A DNA stretch of 64,000 nt, from positions 1 to 64,000 of the forward strand of contig CASENB010000029.1 in assembly GCA_949289305.1 (NCBI GenBank), in the 5' to 3' direction. This stretch comes from an uncultured Spirochaetales bacterium (GTDB lineage: Bacteria > Spirochaetota > Spirochaetia > Sphaerochaetales > Sphaerochaetaceae). Both the position numbers and the translations under genes were made by a program. Each line of letters opens with the position of its first letter. Within the stretch, counting starts at the first letter, position 1. The notes beneath the pieces were generated by a model. The model ran no database searches, was not told the origin of the DNA, and was given only the letters and a program-made list of their open reading frames with translations. Of the stretch, positions 51,951-61,061 are shown piece after piece.

Positions 51951-54806
51951 ATGGATTTGCTATTTAGTGAGGAAGATCTTGATCAGAGCGTTCTTGAAAA
52001 AGAGATGCAGGAGAAGAAGCAGAAGATAGAAGAGAAGAGGGCGGAAAGGAAAAATGAGGCGAAAGAGGCCGTCTCTTACGATAAAACCCTCTTCATAATA
52101 GACGGCTATTCATTAATCTACAGATCATATTTTGCATTCCTCTCCCGTCCTTTAACAGATAGAAATGGAAATAACATAAGCGCATACTACGGTTTTTTCA
52201 ATACGCTTTTATCCATTATGAGGGAGCATAAGATGGACTATCTTGCCGTCACTATGGATGAGAGAGAGGAGACGTTCAGACATAAGATGTATCCTGAATA
52301 TAAAGCAAACAGGATGAAAGCTCCGGAAGATCTTCATGAGCAGGTGCCTCTTATTAAAGCGACTCTTGAAAAAATGAATATAAAAGTCCTTTCTAAAGGT
52401 GGATATGAGGCTGATGATGTAATTGCATCCCTTACTAAGGTGGCTAACCAAAATAATATAAGAGCCGTGATGGTGACAGGAGACAAGGATCTTCTTCAGC
52501 TAGTTTCGGACGGGGTATATGCCCTTCGTCCGCCTAAGAAAGGAGGGCAGAGCTACAGCATATATAAAAAAGAAGAGGTATACGAAGATTTCAAAGTGAA
52601 GCCTGAGCAGATAATAGACTATCTATCGCTGCTTGGCGACTCTTCAGATAATATCCCCGGCGTTAAAGGAATTGGTGAAAAAGGGGCTGTAAAACTTTTA
52701 GAGGAATATGTGAGCCTCGACGGAATTTATAAGAATATCGAGCACTTGAGCGCGAATGTTAAGAAAAAACTCGTAGAAGGTCGCGATATGGCTGATCTTT
52801 CTAAGAAGCTTGTCACGCTCTCTTTTGACGCCTTGGACTCATCTTTTGATATTTCAACATTATCCTTTGATCTTATTAATAAGGAAAGCGCACGTCCTGA
52901 TTTTCTTTCCTATGATCTAAGGAGTCTTGTCAGAAAGCTTGGCAAAGCAGAGGATGGCAGCGTTGATGAGAGTCTTTATAAGAAAGAAAAAGATAGCAGC
53001 ATAAGAATCGATGATGTCTTTTTTACAGGAAATGGGGATTATGAGGCGATAACGAGCATAGAGGAAGTTGAGAAGAAGTTCATCGACTGCATAGATTTTC
53101 ATGGTGCGCTAATGGCGTTCGATACTGAGACTACCGGATTTAGCGAGAGCGCGGAGGCTGTTGGCTTTTCGTTTTCCTATGAGATTAAAAAGGCCTATTA
53201 CGTTCCTCTCATTGCAGAGGGCAAGGAGTATTTGAAAAAGGAAGATGTAAGGGATCTTTTTAATAGGTATTTCGCATCGGGCAAGATCCGCGTAATAGGG
53301 CAGAACATCAAATACGATCTTAAGATTCTATGGAATTTAGGTACGGACATAAAAACGATTGAAGCAGATACTATGGTCGCTGCATGGATGGTCGAGTCCA
53401 ATCAGGCGCAGTTCAGCCTGGATATGCTTGCTAGGCGCTATCTTGATTACGATATGATAAGTTTTGACAGCGTCGTTGAAAAAGGCGGGCAGTTTTCAGA
53501 TTTGCCTCTTTCAAAGGCTGTCTCATATTCTGCAGAGGATGCAGATATTACCCTACGACTGTATTTCATACTTCTTAAACGTTTAAAAGAAGAAGGAATT
53601 GAAAGTACTTTCAGAGAGATTGAGATTCCGTTAATTCCAATTCTTGCGAAGATGGAGAGAAACGGAATTCTGATCTCCGATGAGAAGATGGAGGCTTTAA
53701 AGAGCGAGACAGATAGGAAAGTGAAAGAGCTTGAAGAACGCATCTTCACTTTAGCTGGCCACAGTTTTAATTTAAACAGCACACAGCAGCTTGCGACGGT
53801 TCTTTTTGACGAGTTAGGGCTGGAGGCAGGAAAGAAGACTCAGCGCGGCTATTCGACAGATAGCGAGACGCTTGAGACTTTGAAGAAGAACGGAGCAGGT
53901 GAGATAGTAGAAAAGATTTTAGACTATAGAATGCTTAGTAAGCTTAAAAGCACTTATATTGACGTCCTTCCGACATTGAAAGCAGAGGACGGAAGAATCC
54001 ATACGAGTTTCTTGCAGACGGGAACTGCGACGGGAAGGCTTTCAAGCAGGAATCCTAATTTGCAGAATATTCCAGTACGAAGCGACGATGGAAGGCTTAT
54101 AAGAAGCGCGTTTGTTCCATCAGAAGGAAGCGTATTCATAAGTGCTGACTACTCTCAGATCGAACTTGTCATGCTTGCCCATATGACAGGGGATGCAGAG
54201 CTCAAAAAAGCTTTCGTAGATGGTCTTGACGTCCACCGTTATACGGCGAGTCTCATATTCAACAAGAAAGTTGAAGATGTTAGCGCAAAAGAGAGACAGG
54301 TTGCAAAAGCGATTAATTTTGGAATCATGTATGGGATGTCTGCGTTCAGGTTGTCGAATGAACTGTCAATCAGTAGAAAAGAGGCCGACAATTTTATCTC
54401 GCTCTATTTTGAACGTTACAGCTCAATTAAGGCTTTTGTTGAAAAGACTGTAAAAGATGCCGAGAAGAACGGCTATGTAACAACCCTTATGGGACATAGG
54501 AGGACGATTGCTGGAATAAACAGTAAGAACAAGACGGAAAAAAGTGCGGCAGAACGTGTTGCTGTGAACACCGTCATTCAAGGCAGTGCGAGCGAGGTTA
54601 TGAAAAAAGCTATGATAGCGCTTTCTGAAAAGGATAGGGACTATCTGCTTTTACAGGTTCATGACGAGCTTATATTCGAGTGTCCTGAAAGTGAAAAAGA
54701 CGATGTTATGAAGAGGGTGAAGGATACGATGGAGAATACTACTGTCCTCTCCGTTCCGATTCGAGCTTCCATCGAGAGCGCTTATTCATGGGGGGATATG
54801 CATTGA
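51951..54806 (+). CDS. polA: DNA polymerase I
   Basis: A 951-residue polymerase with all three domains. After an unusual charged N-terminal extension of about 43 residues (EKEMQEKKQKIEEKRAERK), the 5'-3' flap nuclease starts at LFIIDGYSLIYRSYFAF and includes GGYEADDVIASL and GDSSDNIPGVKGIG. The 3'-5' exonuclease is apparently active: FDTETTG near residue 390, NIKYDL and YSAEDADITL. The polymerase has motif A DYSQIELVMLAHM near 731 and motif C VHDELIFE near 903. It processes Okazaki fragments and repair gaps. Its stop overlaps the coaE start (TGATG). Confidence 0.96.
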   Translation: MDLLFSEEDLDQSVLEKEMQEKKQKIEEKRAERKNEAKEAVSYDKTLFIIDGYSLIYRSYFAFLSRPLTDRNGNNISAYYGFFNTLLSIMREHKMDYLAVTMDEREETFRHKMYPEYKANRMKAPEDLHEQVPLIKATLEKMNIKVLSKGGYEADDVIASLTKVANQNNIRAVMVTGDKDLLQLVSDGVYALRPPKKGGQSYSIYKKEEVYEDFKVKPEQIIDYLSLLGDSSDNIPGVKGIGEKGAVKLLEEYVSLDGIYKNIEHLSANVKKKLVEGRDMADLSKKLVTLSFDALDSSFDISTLSFDLINKESARPDFLSYDLRSLVRKLGKAEDGSVDESLYKKEKDSSIRIDDVFFTGNGDYEAITSIEEVEKKFIDCIDFHGALMAFDTETTGFSESAEAVGFSFSYEIKKAYYVPLIAEGKEYLKKEDVRDLFNRYFASGKIRVIGQNIKYDLKILWNLGTDIKTIEADTMVAAWMVESNQAQFSLDMLARRYLDYDMISFDSVVEKGGQFSDLPLSKAVSYSAEDADITLRLYFILLKRLKEEGIESTFREIEIPLIPILAKMERNGILISDEKMEALKSETDRKVKELEERIFTLAGHSFNLNSTQQLATVLFDELGLEAGKKTQRGYSTDSETLETLKKNGAGEIVEKILDYRMLSKLKSTYIDVLPTLKAEDGRIHTSFLQTGTATGRLSSRNPNLQNIPVRSDDGRLIRSAFVPSEGSVFISADYSQIELVMLAHMTGDAELKKAFVDGLDVHRYTASLIFNKKVEDVSAKERQVAKAINFGIMYGMSAFRLSNELSISRKEADNFISLYFERYSSIKAFVEKTVKDAEKNGYVTTLMGHRRTIAGINSKNKTEKSAAERVAVNTVIQGSASEVMKKAMIALSEKDRDYLLLQVHDELIFECPESEKDDVMKRVKDTMENTTVLSVPIRASIESAYSWGDMH

Positions 54807-55396
54807 TGGTTATAGGGCTTACTGGAAAAAGCTGTGCGGGAAAGGACGAGGTCGCAAAGATTCTATCCTCTTTTGGGTTTTACATAATAGATGAGGATAA
54901 GCTTGGGCATGTTGCATTGAAAGAGAACAAGCAAAAACTTGTAGATGCATTCTCTGATATTATCTTGACTGATGGTGAAGTGGATAGGAAAAAATTATCT
55001 AAGTTAGTTTTTTCAAATAAGGAAAATCTCAAGAAACTTGAGTCTATAAGCCATCCTTGGATGATAGAAGAGACTAAAAGAATTGCAAAAGAAGAGAGCA
55101 AAAAAGGTAACATAGTGGTTATCAACGCGGCAATTCTTTTCCGTTTGGGATTAGATAAGATATCTGATGAGATTGTATATGTAGATGCCCCTCTTTCGCT
55201 CAGAGCAGAGCGTGCAATGCTCAGAAATGGTACAAAAAAAGAAGATTTTTTAAAAAGAGAGGAAAATCAAGAAGATATTTCCTACATTTTTGAAACTTTC
55301 TGCGGTAAAATTGTTAAAGTTATAAATGACAAAGATAAAGAAAGTCTTTATCGACAAGTCAAAGATTATTGTGATACTATTTTAGCAAGAGGTTAA
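54806..55396 (+). CDS. coaE: Dephospho-CoA kinase
   Basis: A 196-residue P-loop kinase performing the last step of coenzyme A synthesis. It begins MVIGLTGKSCAGKDEVAKIL with Walker A GKSCAGKD, followed by DEDKLGHVAL, the substrate Asp region, and HPWMIEETKR and VVINAAILFRLGL. The LID segment AERAMLRNGTKKEDFLKRE is present. I start at ATG 54806, which overlaps the polA stop; the open frame from 54788 would enter polA. Coupling of polA with coaE is common in bacteria. The repeat protein gene starts two bases after its stop. Confidence 0.92.
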   Translation: MVIGLTGKSCAGKDEVAKILSSFGFYIIDEDKLGHVALKENKQKLVDAFSDIILTDGEVDRKKLSKLVFSNKENLKKLESISHPWMIEETKRIAKEESKKGNIVVINAAILFRLGLDKISDEIVYVDAPLSLRAERAMLRNGTKKEDFLKREENQEDISYIFETFCGKIVKVINDKDKESLYRQVKDYCDTILARG

Positions 55397-55398
55397 TT

Positions 55399-58353
55399 AT
55401 GGGTAAGAAGCTCAAATACATTCTTTTGTCTTTCTCAGTCGTACTTGCAATATTTGTCTTTGCTCTTCTATGGCAGGTTCGTCCAACTTACGATAATGCT
55501 GTGTTAGATGATGCTAGAGAGAGGCAGAATGAGCAGCTTGTTAATGTTAACGAGCCATTAGAGACGAGCGTAAGCCAAAGGGAGGCTAACGAAACACTTG
55601 TAAACGAGGCTGTATACAGAATCGAAAACGATGAAGAGTTCATCTCTAAGATTTCCTCATCAATTAAAGAAGAAGTATTAAGCTATGCTCAAGGATTAAG
55701 TAACGATGAAGAGGTTGTAAACGAACTTACTAACAACATCGTTAACAGAATCTTAAGCGACAGCGTTGCTAAAGAAGTTATCGATTCTTACATAAGCGAT
55801 GCTATCAGCGCAAAAGAGGCTGAGTATGCGAGCTATATCGATAGCAGAATCGAATCTTACGTAAGTGCTAATTACGATCAGGCCGTTTCTATTGTGGATG
55901 AGAGAGCTAATGAGGCGATTAACACATATGTAAATAATAACTTGTCATACGCTAACGATATTATTGATGAAAGAATCAACCTCTTTGTTAATAACAATAT
56001 CGATTATATTAATTCCGCATTGGAAGGATCTGGAATTGATGTTTCTGTCGTAGATGCAAGAATCGATCACAAGATAAATGAGTTTGTCAATGCGAATATG
56101 CCTTATGCAAAAGATCTCATAAATGATGAGATTGACAGCTATGTAAATGATAACCTTACTGTTGCTGAAGATGCTATAAACACTATGATTGATAACAAGA
56201 TCGATAGCTATGTAAGCAGCAATATCGCATGGGCAGAAGATCAGGTAAATACATTGATCGATAACAAGATCAATACTTATGTAAATGAAAATCTTCCTTA
56301 TCTGAATACTACTGTACGTACAGTAATTGATGATTACGTAAATGAAAATCTTTCGTACGCAGAAGAGCTCGTGAAGGGCGTAATCAATGACTATGTTGCA
56401 GCAAATTACGATGAAGCGGCAGCATTGGTTGATGACGCGATAAGCAGTGCAATCAATACTTACGTGAATGAGAATCTTGCGTATGCAGAAGAACTTGTAA
56501 AGGGCGTAATCGATGACTATGTTGCAGCAAATTACGATGAAGCGGCTGCATTGGTTGATGACGCGATAAGCAGTGCAATCAATACTTACGTGAATGAGAA
56601 TCTTGCGTATGCAGAAGAACTTGTAAAGGGCGTAATCGATGACTATGTTGCGGCAAACTATGATGAAGCGGCTGCATTGGTTGATGACGCGATAAGCAGT
56701 GCAATCAATACTTACGTAAATGAGAATCTTGCGTATGCAGAAGAGCTTGTAAAGGGCGTAATCGATGATTATGTTGCGGCAAATTACGATGAAGCGGCAG
56801 CTTTGGTTGATGATGCGATAAGCAGTGCAATCAATACTTACGTAAATGAGAATCTTGCGTATGCAGAAGAACTTGTGAATGGAATAATTAATGACTATGT
56901 TGCGGCAAACTATGATGAAGCTATCTCTATTGTAAGAGGCGAGATCGAGTCTTATGTAAATGAGAACATCGCATATGCTGAAACTTATGTAAATGATGCA
57001 GTATCAAAGGCAATAGTTGATTACGTAAATAATAACCTCGATATCGTTACTGCAATGGTTGATGAAGCGATTAAGGCTGAACTTGATCAATTAGTTCTTG
57101 ATGCTACAGCAATAGTTGAGGAAGCTTCTGCAAAAGCTGTTAACGATTATGTTAATGAAAACCTCTCTTATGCTGAAGAGTATGTTGCATCTTTAGTTAA
57201 GTCCACTGTTGATAACTATGTAAATGAGAATATTTCATACATCGAATCTCTAGTAGGAGAGCAGGTAAAAGTATTTGTAGACGAAAATCTAAGAGAGGCG
57301 GAAGCAATTGTTGCAGATGCAGTTGCAAATGCAATTAATGATTATGTAAATGAAAATCTTTCATATGCTGAAGAGTATGTAAGAAATGAAGTATCTTCTC
57401 AAATCGAAGCATATGTTTCAGACAATCTCTCATATATCGAAAGCTATGTAAATGAGAATGTTAGAACTTATGTTGCTGAGAGCCTTGACAGTGCAATTAC
57501 AGATGCAATTAATTCTTACGTAAATGATAATATTGAAGAAGCAAGATCTGCTGTTATTGATGTTATCAATTCTTATGTGAATGAGAATTATGATTATGCG
57601 CTTGCAGAAGTAAGAAACGTAATTGATCAGTATGTAAGTGAAAACTTAAGCGCTGCAGAAGAGCTGGTAAGAACTCAGATTGATGAGTATGTGAATGAGA
57701 ATTACGATTATGCACTTGCAGAAGTTAGAAACGCAATTGATCAGTATGTAAGTGAAAACTTAAGCGCTGCAGAAGAGCTGGTAAGAACTCAGATTGATGA
57801 ATATGTAAATAAGAATTACGGAAACGCTGAAAAGTTTGTGACTTCCATTATCGATAGCTATGTTTCTGCAAATGCAGATACCATGGATTCTCTTGTTAGA
57901 AGCGTAATCGATGCTTATGTAAATGAGAATAGGGATGAAGCAGTTGCTCTTATAAATGAAACTGTAGACAGCGCTATTAGTGATTTTGTTGAAGAGAACA
58001 GAGCAGCTATCGAACAGATTGTAAGAGATACGATCGCTTCTTATGTTGGAGAGCTAAACGATGTTGATGTCGAAAGGATTGTCAACGATGCTATCTCTAA
58101 CGCCCTAGATGGTTATGTGAACGAGAATCTGCCTCTGCTTGAAGATTACGTACGATCCTTAGTTGAATCGTATGTAGGAGAAAGCGATCGCGTTAGAGAA
58201 GTAGTAGATGCTCCAGAGACGACAGAAAGCGAGAATGCTCCGATAGTTGAAAGACCTTCATTCGATTTCGACAGCACAACGCCTTTAAGCGGAAGCAGGG
58301 ACGAAGTTAGAAGAAATGAAATCGACAGGGTTCTGAGCATGCTTCAGGACTGA
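55399..58353 (+). CDS. 984-residue membrane-anchored helical repeat protein
   Basis: A single N-terminal helix (residues 5-24, LKYILLSFSVVLAIFVFALLW) without a lipobox anchors the protein. About 860 residues of degenerate helical repeats follow. The basic unit is 19 residues, IDxYVxxNxxxAxxxVxxx, sometimes 23. Four nearly identical 42-residue double units lie at about residues 328-495 and two 38-residue units near 730-805. The last 50 residues (SFDFDSTTPLSGSRDEVRRNE) are different and may be a binding tail. It is strongly acidic with no Cys. It likely forms a long rod projecting from the inner membrane. No known family recognised. Last gene of the polA operon. Confidence 0.85.
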   Translation: MGKKLKYILLSFSVVLAIFVFALLWQVRPTYDNAVLDDARERQNEQLVNVNEPLETSVSQREANETLVNEAVYRIENDEEFISKISSSIKEEVLSYAQGLSNDEEVVNELTNNIVNRILSDSVAKEVIDSYISDAISAKEAEYASYIDSRIESYVSANYDQAVSIVDERANEAINTYVNNNLSYANDIIDERINLFVNNNIDYINSALEGSGIDVSVVDARIDHKINEFVNANMPYAKDLINDEIDSYVNDNLTVAEDAINTMIDNKIDSYVSSNIAWAEDQVNTLIDNKINTYVNENLPYLNTTVRTVIDDYVNENLSYAEELVKGVINDYVAANYDEAAALVDDAISSAINTYVNENLAYAEELVKGVIDDYVAANYDEAAALVDDAISSAINTYVNENLAYAEELVKGVIDDYVAANYDEAAALVDDAISSAINTYVNENLAYAEELVKGVIDDYVAANYDEAAALVDDAISSAINTYVNENLAYAEELVNGIINDYVAANYDEAISIVRGEIESYVNENIAYAETYVNDAVSKAIVDYVNNNLDIVTAMVDEAIKAELDQLVLDATAIVEEASAKAVNDYVNENLSYAEEYVASLVKSTVDNYVNENISYIESLVGEQVKVFVDENLREAEAIVADAVANAINDYVNENLSYAEEYVRNEVSSQIEAYVSDNLSYIESYVNENVRTYVAESLDSAITDAINSYVNDNIEEARSAVIDVINSYVNENYDYALAEVRNVIDQYVSENLSAAEELVRTQIDEYVNENYDYALAEVRNAIDQYVSENLSAAEELVRTQIDEYVNKNYGNAEKFVTSIIDSYVSANADTMDSLVRSVIDAYVNENRDEAVALINETVDSAISDFVEENRAAIEQIVRDTIASYVGELNDVDVERIVNDAISNALDGYVNENLPLLEDYVRSLVESYVGESDRVREVVDAPETTESENAPIVERPSFDFDSTTPLSGSRDEVRRNEIDRVLSMLQD
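56380..56883 (+). repeat. Four near-identical 126-bp tandem repeats
   Basis: Copies begin at 56380, 56506, 56632 and 56758, each starting GTAATC[AG]ATGA and encoding 42 residues, with only scattered, mostly silent differences. The high DNA identity implies recent expansion or ongoing homogenisation inside the coding region. Confidence 0.92.
57586..57813 (+). repeat. Two 114-bp tandem repeats
   Basis: Copies at 57586 and 57700 encode a 38-residue unit (two 19-residue units, NYDYALAEVRNxIDQYVSEN and following). They differ at a few positions and are independent of the 126-bp family. Confidence 0.8.
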
Positions 58354-59432
58354 TCGTCTTCCTTTTCAGGATACTCCCTCTTCTCTTCTGAGAAGGGGGA
58401 TTTTATTTGCCATTTGCCGTCCTCAAGACCTAATATGTAGTTCTCGGTCAGTACGATTTTTCCTCCCCCGTCAGGAAGATCCATCGTATACTGCGGCATT
58501 GCAAGTCCGCTAAGCCTTACCCTTAGTTCCTTTTCAAGCTCAAGCCCTTTTTTTAACGAAGTCCTAAGGTGCGCTGTCCCATCAACAAGATCCCCTTGGA
58601 AGAGGTAGTACGGTTTTATCCTGTTATATAAAAGCTTGTTTGAAAGCTCTTCTAGCGTATCTACGCTGTCGTTTACGCCCTCTAGAAGAACTGCCTGATT
58701 AAATGCAGGAATTCCCATATCTACAAACATAGCTACGGCATCAATTGCCTTCTGGCTAAGCTCTCTTGGATGGTTGAACTGGCACATGAGCATGAAAGGC
58801 GCGCCATGGTTATGTTTTTTTATAATCGACATCAGCGACGGGGTAAATCTATCTGGATTTGATACGAATGCCCTCGTGCATAAGCGGTATATTATATCCT
58901 CCCGTGCCTCTTTTAAGACTGAGAATATGTGGTCTAAGCGTTCATCCGAGATCGTAAAAAGATCTCCTCCTGTTAGAAGAACTTCTTTTATCTCTTTATG
59001 TTCTTTTAAGTAGGCTGCGGCATCAATGAGTTCATCTTCTCTTATATAGCCTTCCTCTTTTGAGGTGAATCTTCTTCTAAAGCAATGTCTGCAGTATGAA
59101 AAACATCTGCTTGTAAGTAATAGTGCGGCTCTGTTTTTGTATCTGTGAATTAGTACTTTTGTTTTTGAATTCTCGACTTCTTTAAGAGGGTCTATGCTCT
59201 CTGATGAATTGATGTTTTCGTATTCGGTCGGGACGAACTGCCGTCTGATAGGATCGCTCTCATCGTCCTTATCCATTAAAGAGAGTACGTTATCTGATAT
59301 CAGCATAGATAGGCTTGGGCCTTCTTCCTTCCAGTTTTTTTCAGCTGTTGTAAGCTTCATTATTTTTTCTAATTCTTCGATACTGCTTATTGCCATAGCG
59401 AGATTTCTAACACTTTGCTCTCTTATTTTCAA
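58344..59432 (-). CDS. KamA/EpmB-family lysine 2,3-aminomutase-like radical SAM enzyme
   Basis: A 362-residue radical SAM protein. The cluster motif is SRCFSYCRHCFRRRF (Cys-x3-Cys-x2-Cys) near residues 108-122, followed by EVLLTGGDLFT and the PLP-binding region near the C-terminus (LSGLAMPQYTMDLPDGGGKI). The length lies nearer EpmB (about 340), which makes (R)-beta-lysine for elongation factor P, than catabolic KamA (over 400). No EF-P or EpmA gene is in the window to decide. The open frame starts with TTG at 59432; ATG 59396 is an alternative within the conserved helix. Its 3' end overlaps the repeat gene by ten bases. Confidence 0.85.
   Translation of the reverse strand: MKIREQSVRNLAMAISSIEELEKIMKLTTAEKNWKEEGPSLSMLISDNVLSLMDKDDESDPIRRQFVPTEYENINSSESIDPLKEVENSKTKVLIHRYKNRAALLLTSRCFSYCRHCFRRRFTSKEEGYIREDELIDAAAYLKEHKEIKEVLLTGGDLFTISDERLDHIFSVLKEAREDIIYRLCTRAFVSNPDRFTPSLMSIIKKHNHGAPFMLMCQFNHPRELSQKAIDAVAMFVDMGIPAFNQAVLLEGVNDSVDTLEELSNKLLYNRIKPYYLFQGDLVDGTAHLRTSLKKGLELEKELRVRLSGLAMPQYTMDLPDGGGKIVLTENYILGLEDGKWQIKSPFSEEKREYPEKEDDQS
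58375..58408 (+). terminator. Terminator of the polA operon inside the aminomutase gene
   Basis: Stem TCCCTCTTCTC (58375-58385) with GAGAAGGGGGA (58390-58400), one G-U pair, loop TTCT, then TTTTATTT. It lies 22 bases past the repeat-protein stop, within the antisense 3' coding end of the aminomutase. Confidence 0.75.
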
Positions 59433-59466
59433 GGCTAATATGATATTCTAGGCGCTAGGAGGAGTC

Positions 59467-60774
59467 ATGAAAGAAGAAAAGAAAGAGAAAAAAAGCCTGA
59501 AAGGGTATTGGGTGACGACGTTCTTAATCGGGCTTGGTTTTTTCACAATGGGTCTTATGGATCCACTTTATGACAATTACGTTCCGATTTTTCTAGGATA
59601 TTATTTGGATCAAAATAGCTTAATCGGCCTTGTTATGACGCTAGACAACATTTTAGCGATATTCCTAATCCCGATATTCAGCGCGCTTTCTGACAGGGCA
59701 AGGACGAGAATCGGAAGGAGAATGCCTTATATAATAACCCTGCTTCCGCTTAGCGCAATCTTTTTTGCCCTAGTTCCTTTTACAGCATATGAGAGCCTAT
59801 TTCTATTGGTTGTAACGATATTCTGTCTTAATATTACAAAGCAGGCGGTGCGCGGTCCTGTTGTCGCACTTATGCCAGATATGGTTCCTGGAGATTTAAG
59901 AAGCGAGGCAAACGGCGTAATAAATACGATGGGAGGAATAGCAACAATTCTTGGGACCGTTCTTCTTGCCCGCTTAATGGATGTTAAGATCGACATTCCT
60001 CGCTTTGGCGGTGAAGTAGATAAGATCCTTGCATTCCCTGTCGCATCTGTTTTCGTAATCATTGCGGTAGTCCTTCTTGTCATTTTCGTTAAAGAAAAGA
60101 ACAGCAAAGTAGCAAGTGAAGAAGAAAAGGAGGAGACTAATAATGAGCCGATTTTAAAGAGCTTGAAAGCTGTAATCTCTGAAAAAGAGAAGAGCGCTCT
60201 TTATATCCTTCTATCTCTTTTATGCTGGTTCATAGCCTACCAGGGCATTCTTCCTTTTGTAGGCCTTTATACGACTGAAGTACTTGAAACTAGTGCCGGA
60301 ACTGCGGCCCTCTCTTCTGGAATGGTAGGAATAGCGTATGCAATCTTTGCGGTTCCTTCAGGAAAGTTCGCTCATAAGCATGGCAGAAAGAAGACTATAA
60401 GATGGGCACTGGTTGCGCTTGTAATCATTCTTGGACTCGTATTCATACACTCAGCTTTCTTGACAGGACTTTCATATACTCCTCGTCTTATCAGCTTCTG
60501 GGTTCTCTTGTTCCTCTTTGGCATATTCTGGGTTACTGTTGTTACGAACTCATTCCCGATGCTATGGCAGATGGCGGATTATAAGACGATCGGAATCTAT
60601 ACGGGACTTTATTATTTCTTCTCTCAGGCTGCGTCTATCATTAGTCCTCCTTTTGCCGGAGCTGCAACAGACTTGTTCGGCTATCCAGCTCTTTTCCTAT
60701 ATGGATTAGTATTCATGCTTCTAGCATTCTTCCTAATGGGCAAAGTAAATAGGGGAGAAGCAGAAGAAGAGTAG
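59467..60774 (+). CDS. MFS transporter (GPH/SLC45-like)
   Basis: A 435-residue transporter with about 12 helices. The loop between helices 2 and 3 has the MFS motif ALSDRARTRIGRRMPYII, typical of glycoside-pentoside-hexuronide or SLC45-like sugar symporters. KFAHKHGRKKTIRWAL in the second half repeats it. GLGFFTMGLMDPLYDNYVPIFL forms the first helix. Expected to import a sugar or glycoside with a cation; substrate unknown. AGGAGG lies 4-9 bases before the ATG. Divergent from the aminomutase with only 34 bases between starts, and followed by a strong terminator. Confidence 0.88.
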   Translation: MKEEKKEKKSLKGYWVTTFLIGLGFFTMGLMDPLYDNYVPIFLGYYLDQNSLIGLVMTLDNILAIFLIPIFSALSDRARTRIGRRMPYIITLLPLSAIFFALVPFTAYESLFLLVVTIFCLNITKQAVRGPVVALMPDMVPGDLRSEANGVINTMGGIATILGTVLLARLMDVKIDIPRFGGEVDKILAFPVASVFVIIAVVLLVIFVKEKNSKVASEEEKEETNNEPILKSLKAVISEKEKSALYILLSLLCWFIAYQGILPFVGLYTTEVLETSAGTAALSSGMVGIAYAIFAVPSGKFAHKHGRKKTIRWALVALVIILGLVFIHSAFLTGLSYTPRLISFWVLLFLFGIFWVTVVTNSFPMLWQMADYKTIGIYTGLYYFFSQAASIISPPFAGAATDLFGYPALFLYGLVFMLLAFFLMGKVNRGEAEEE

Positions 60775-60780
60775 ATTGTT

Positions 60781-60822
60781 AATGCGCTCATTCACATTAA
60801 GGTGTTGAATGAGTGCATTTTT
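60781..60822 (+). terminator. Terminator after the MFS gene
   Basis: Fourteen-base stem AATGCGCTCATTCA (60781-60794) with TGAATGAGTGCATT (60806-60819), one G-U pair, 11-base loop, T tail through 60822. Confidence 0.88.
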
Positions 60823-60867
60823 CTTTATTATCTTTTTTCCCCATAGCTTAATATGTTAAATTATAGT

Positions 60868-60938
60868 TAGGTCGGACACCAAGCCGAACAGGGGCGAGTC
60901 CCCGCCATAGAGCCAGAGGCTGACCTCTGGCAATTTTT
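60868..60938 (+). ncRNA. Structured RNA upstream of a DUF3800 remnant
   Basis: A GC-rich island in AT-rich DNA forming three hairpins. First, TCGG (60872-60875) pairs with CCGA (60884-60887). Second, GGGG (60891-60894) pairs with CCCC (60900-60903). Third, a perfect 8-bp stem GCCAGAGG (60912-60919) with CCTCTGGC (60924-60931) has loop CTGA and is followed by AATTTTT, an intrinsic terminator. It ends 18 bases before the decayed DUF3800 start. Conserved RNAs just upstream of DUF3800 genes are known as the DUF3800 RNA motifs (Weinberg and colleagues). TATAGT at 60862-60867 may be the -10. Which motif subtype it is cannot be told by eye. Confidence 0.65.
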
Positions 60939-60955
60939 GTTTAAGAGGTTTTGGT

Positions 60956-61036
60956 TTGTCTGTACTATTTATCCACATTGATGAAAGCGGTAATATGAAT
61001 CTTAATCAATTAGGCAGAATCATACTTACTGTCTAG
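60956..61036 (+). pseudogene. DUF3800 N-terminal remnant
   Basis: Read from TTG 60956, 26 codons encode MSVLFIHIDESGNMNLNQLG and six more residues before TAG at 61034-61036. The string LFIHIDESGN is the diagnostic N-terminal Asp-Glu-Ser-Gly motif of DUF3800 proteins (RNase H-like fold). The rest of the gene is gone; within about 30 bases the sequence becomes an ISAzo13 transposase remnant. Its presence right after the structured RNA supports that RNA as a DUF3800-associated motif. Confidence 0.8.
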
Positions 61037-61061
61037 CTATGGTATTTCACAACCAAGACTA

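Noticed and set aside
56380..56883. Regular repeats resembling a CRISPR array
   Set aside because: Period is 126 bp with no unique spacers, and the repeats are in frame within a 984-codon gene.
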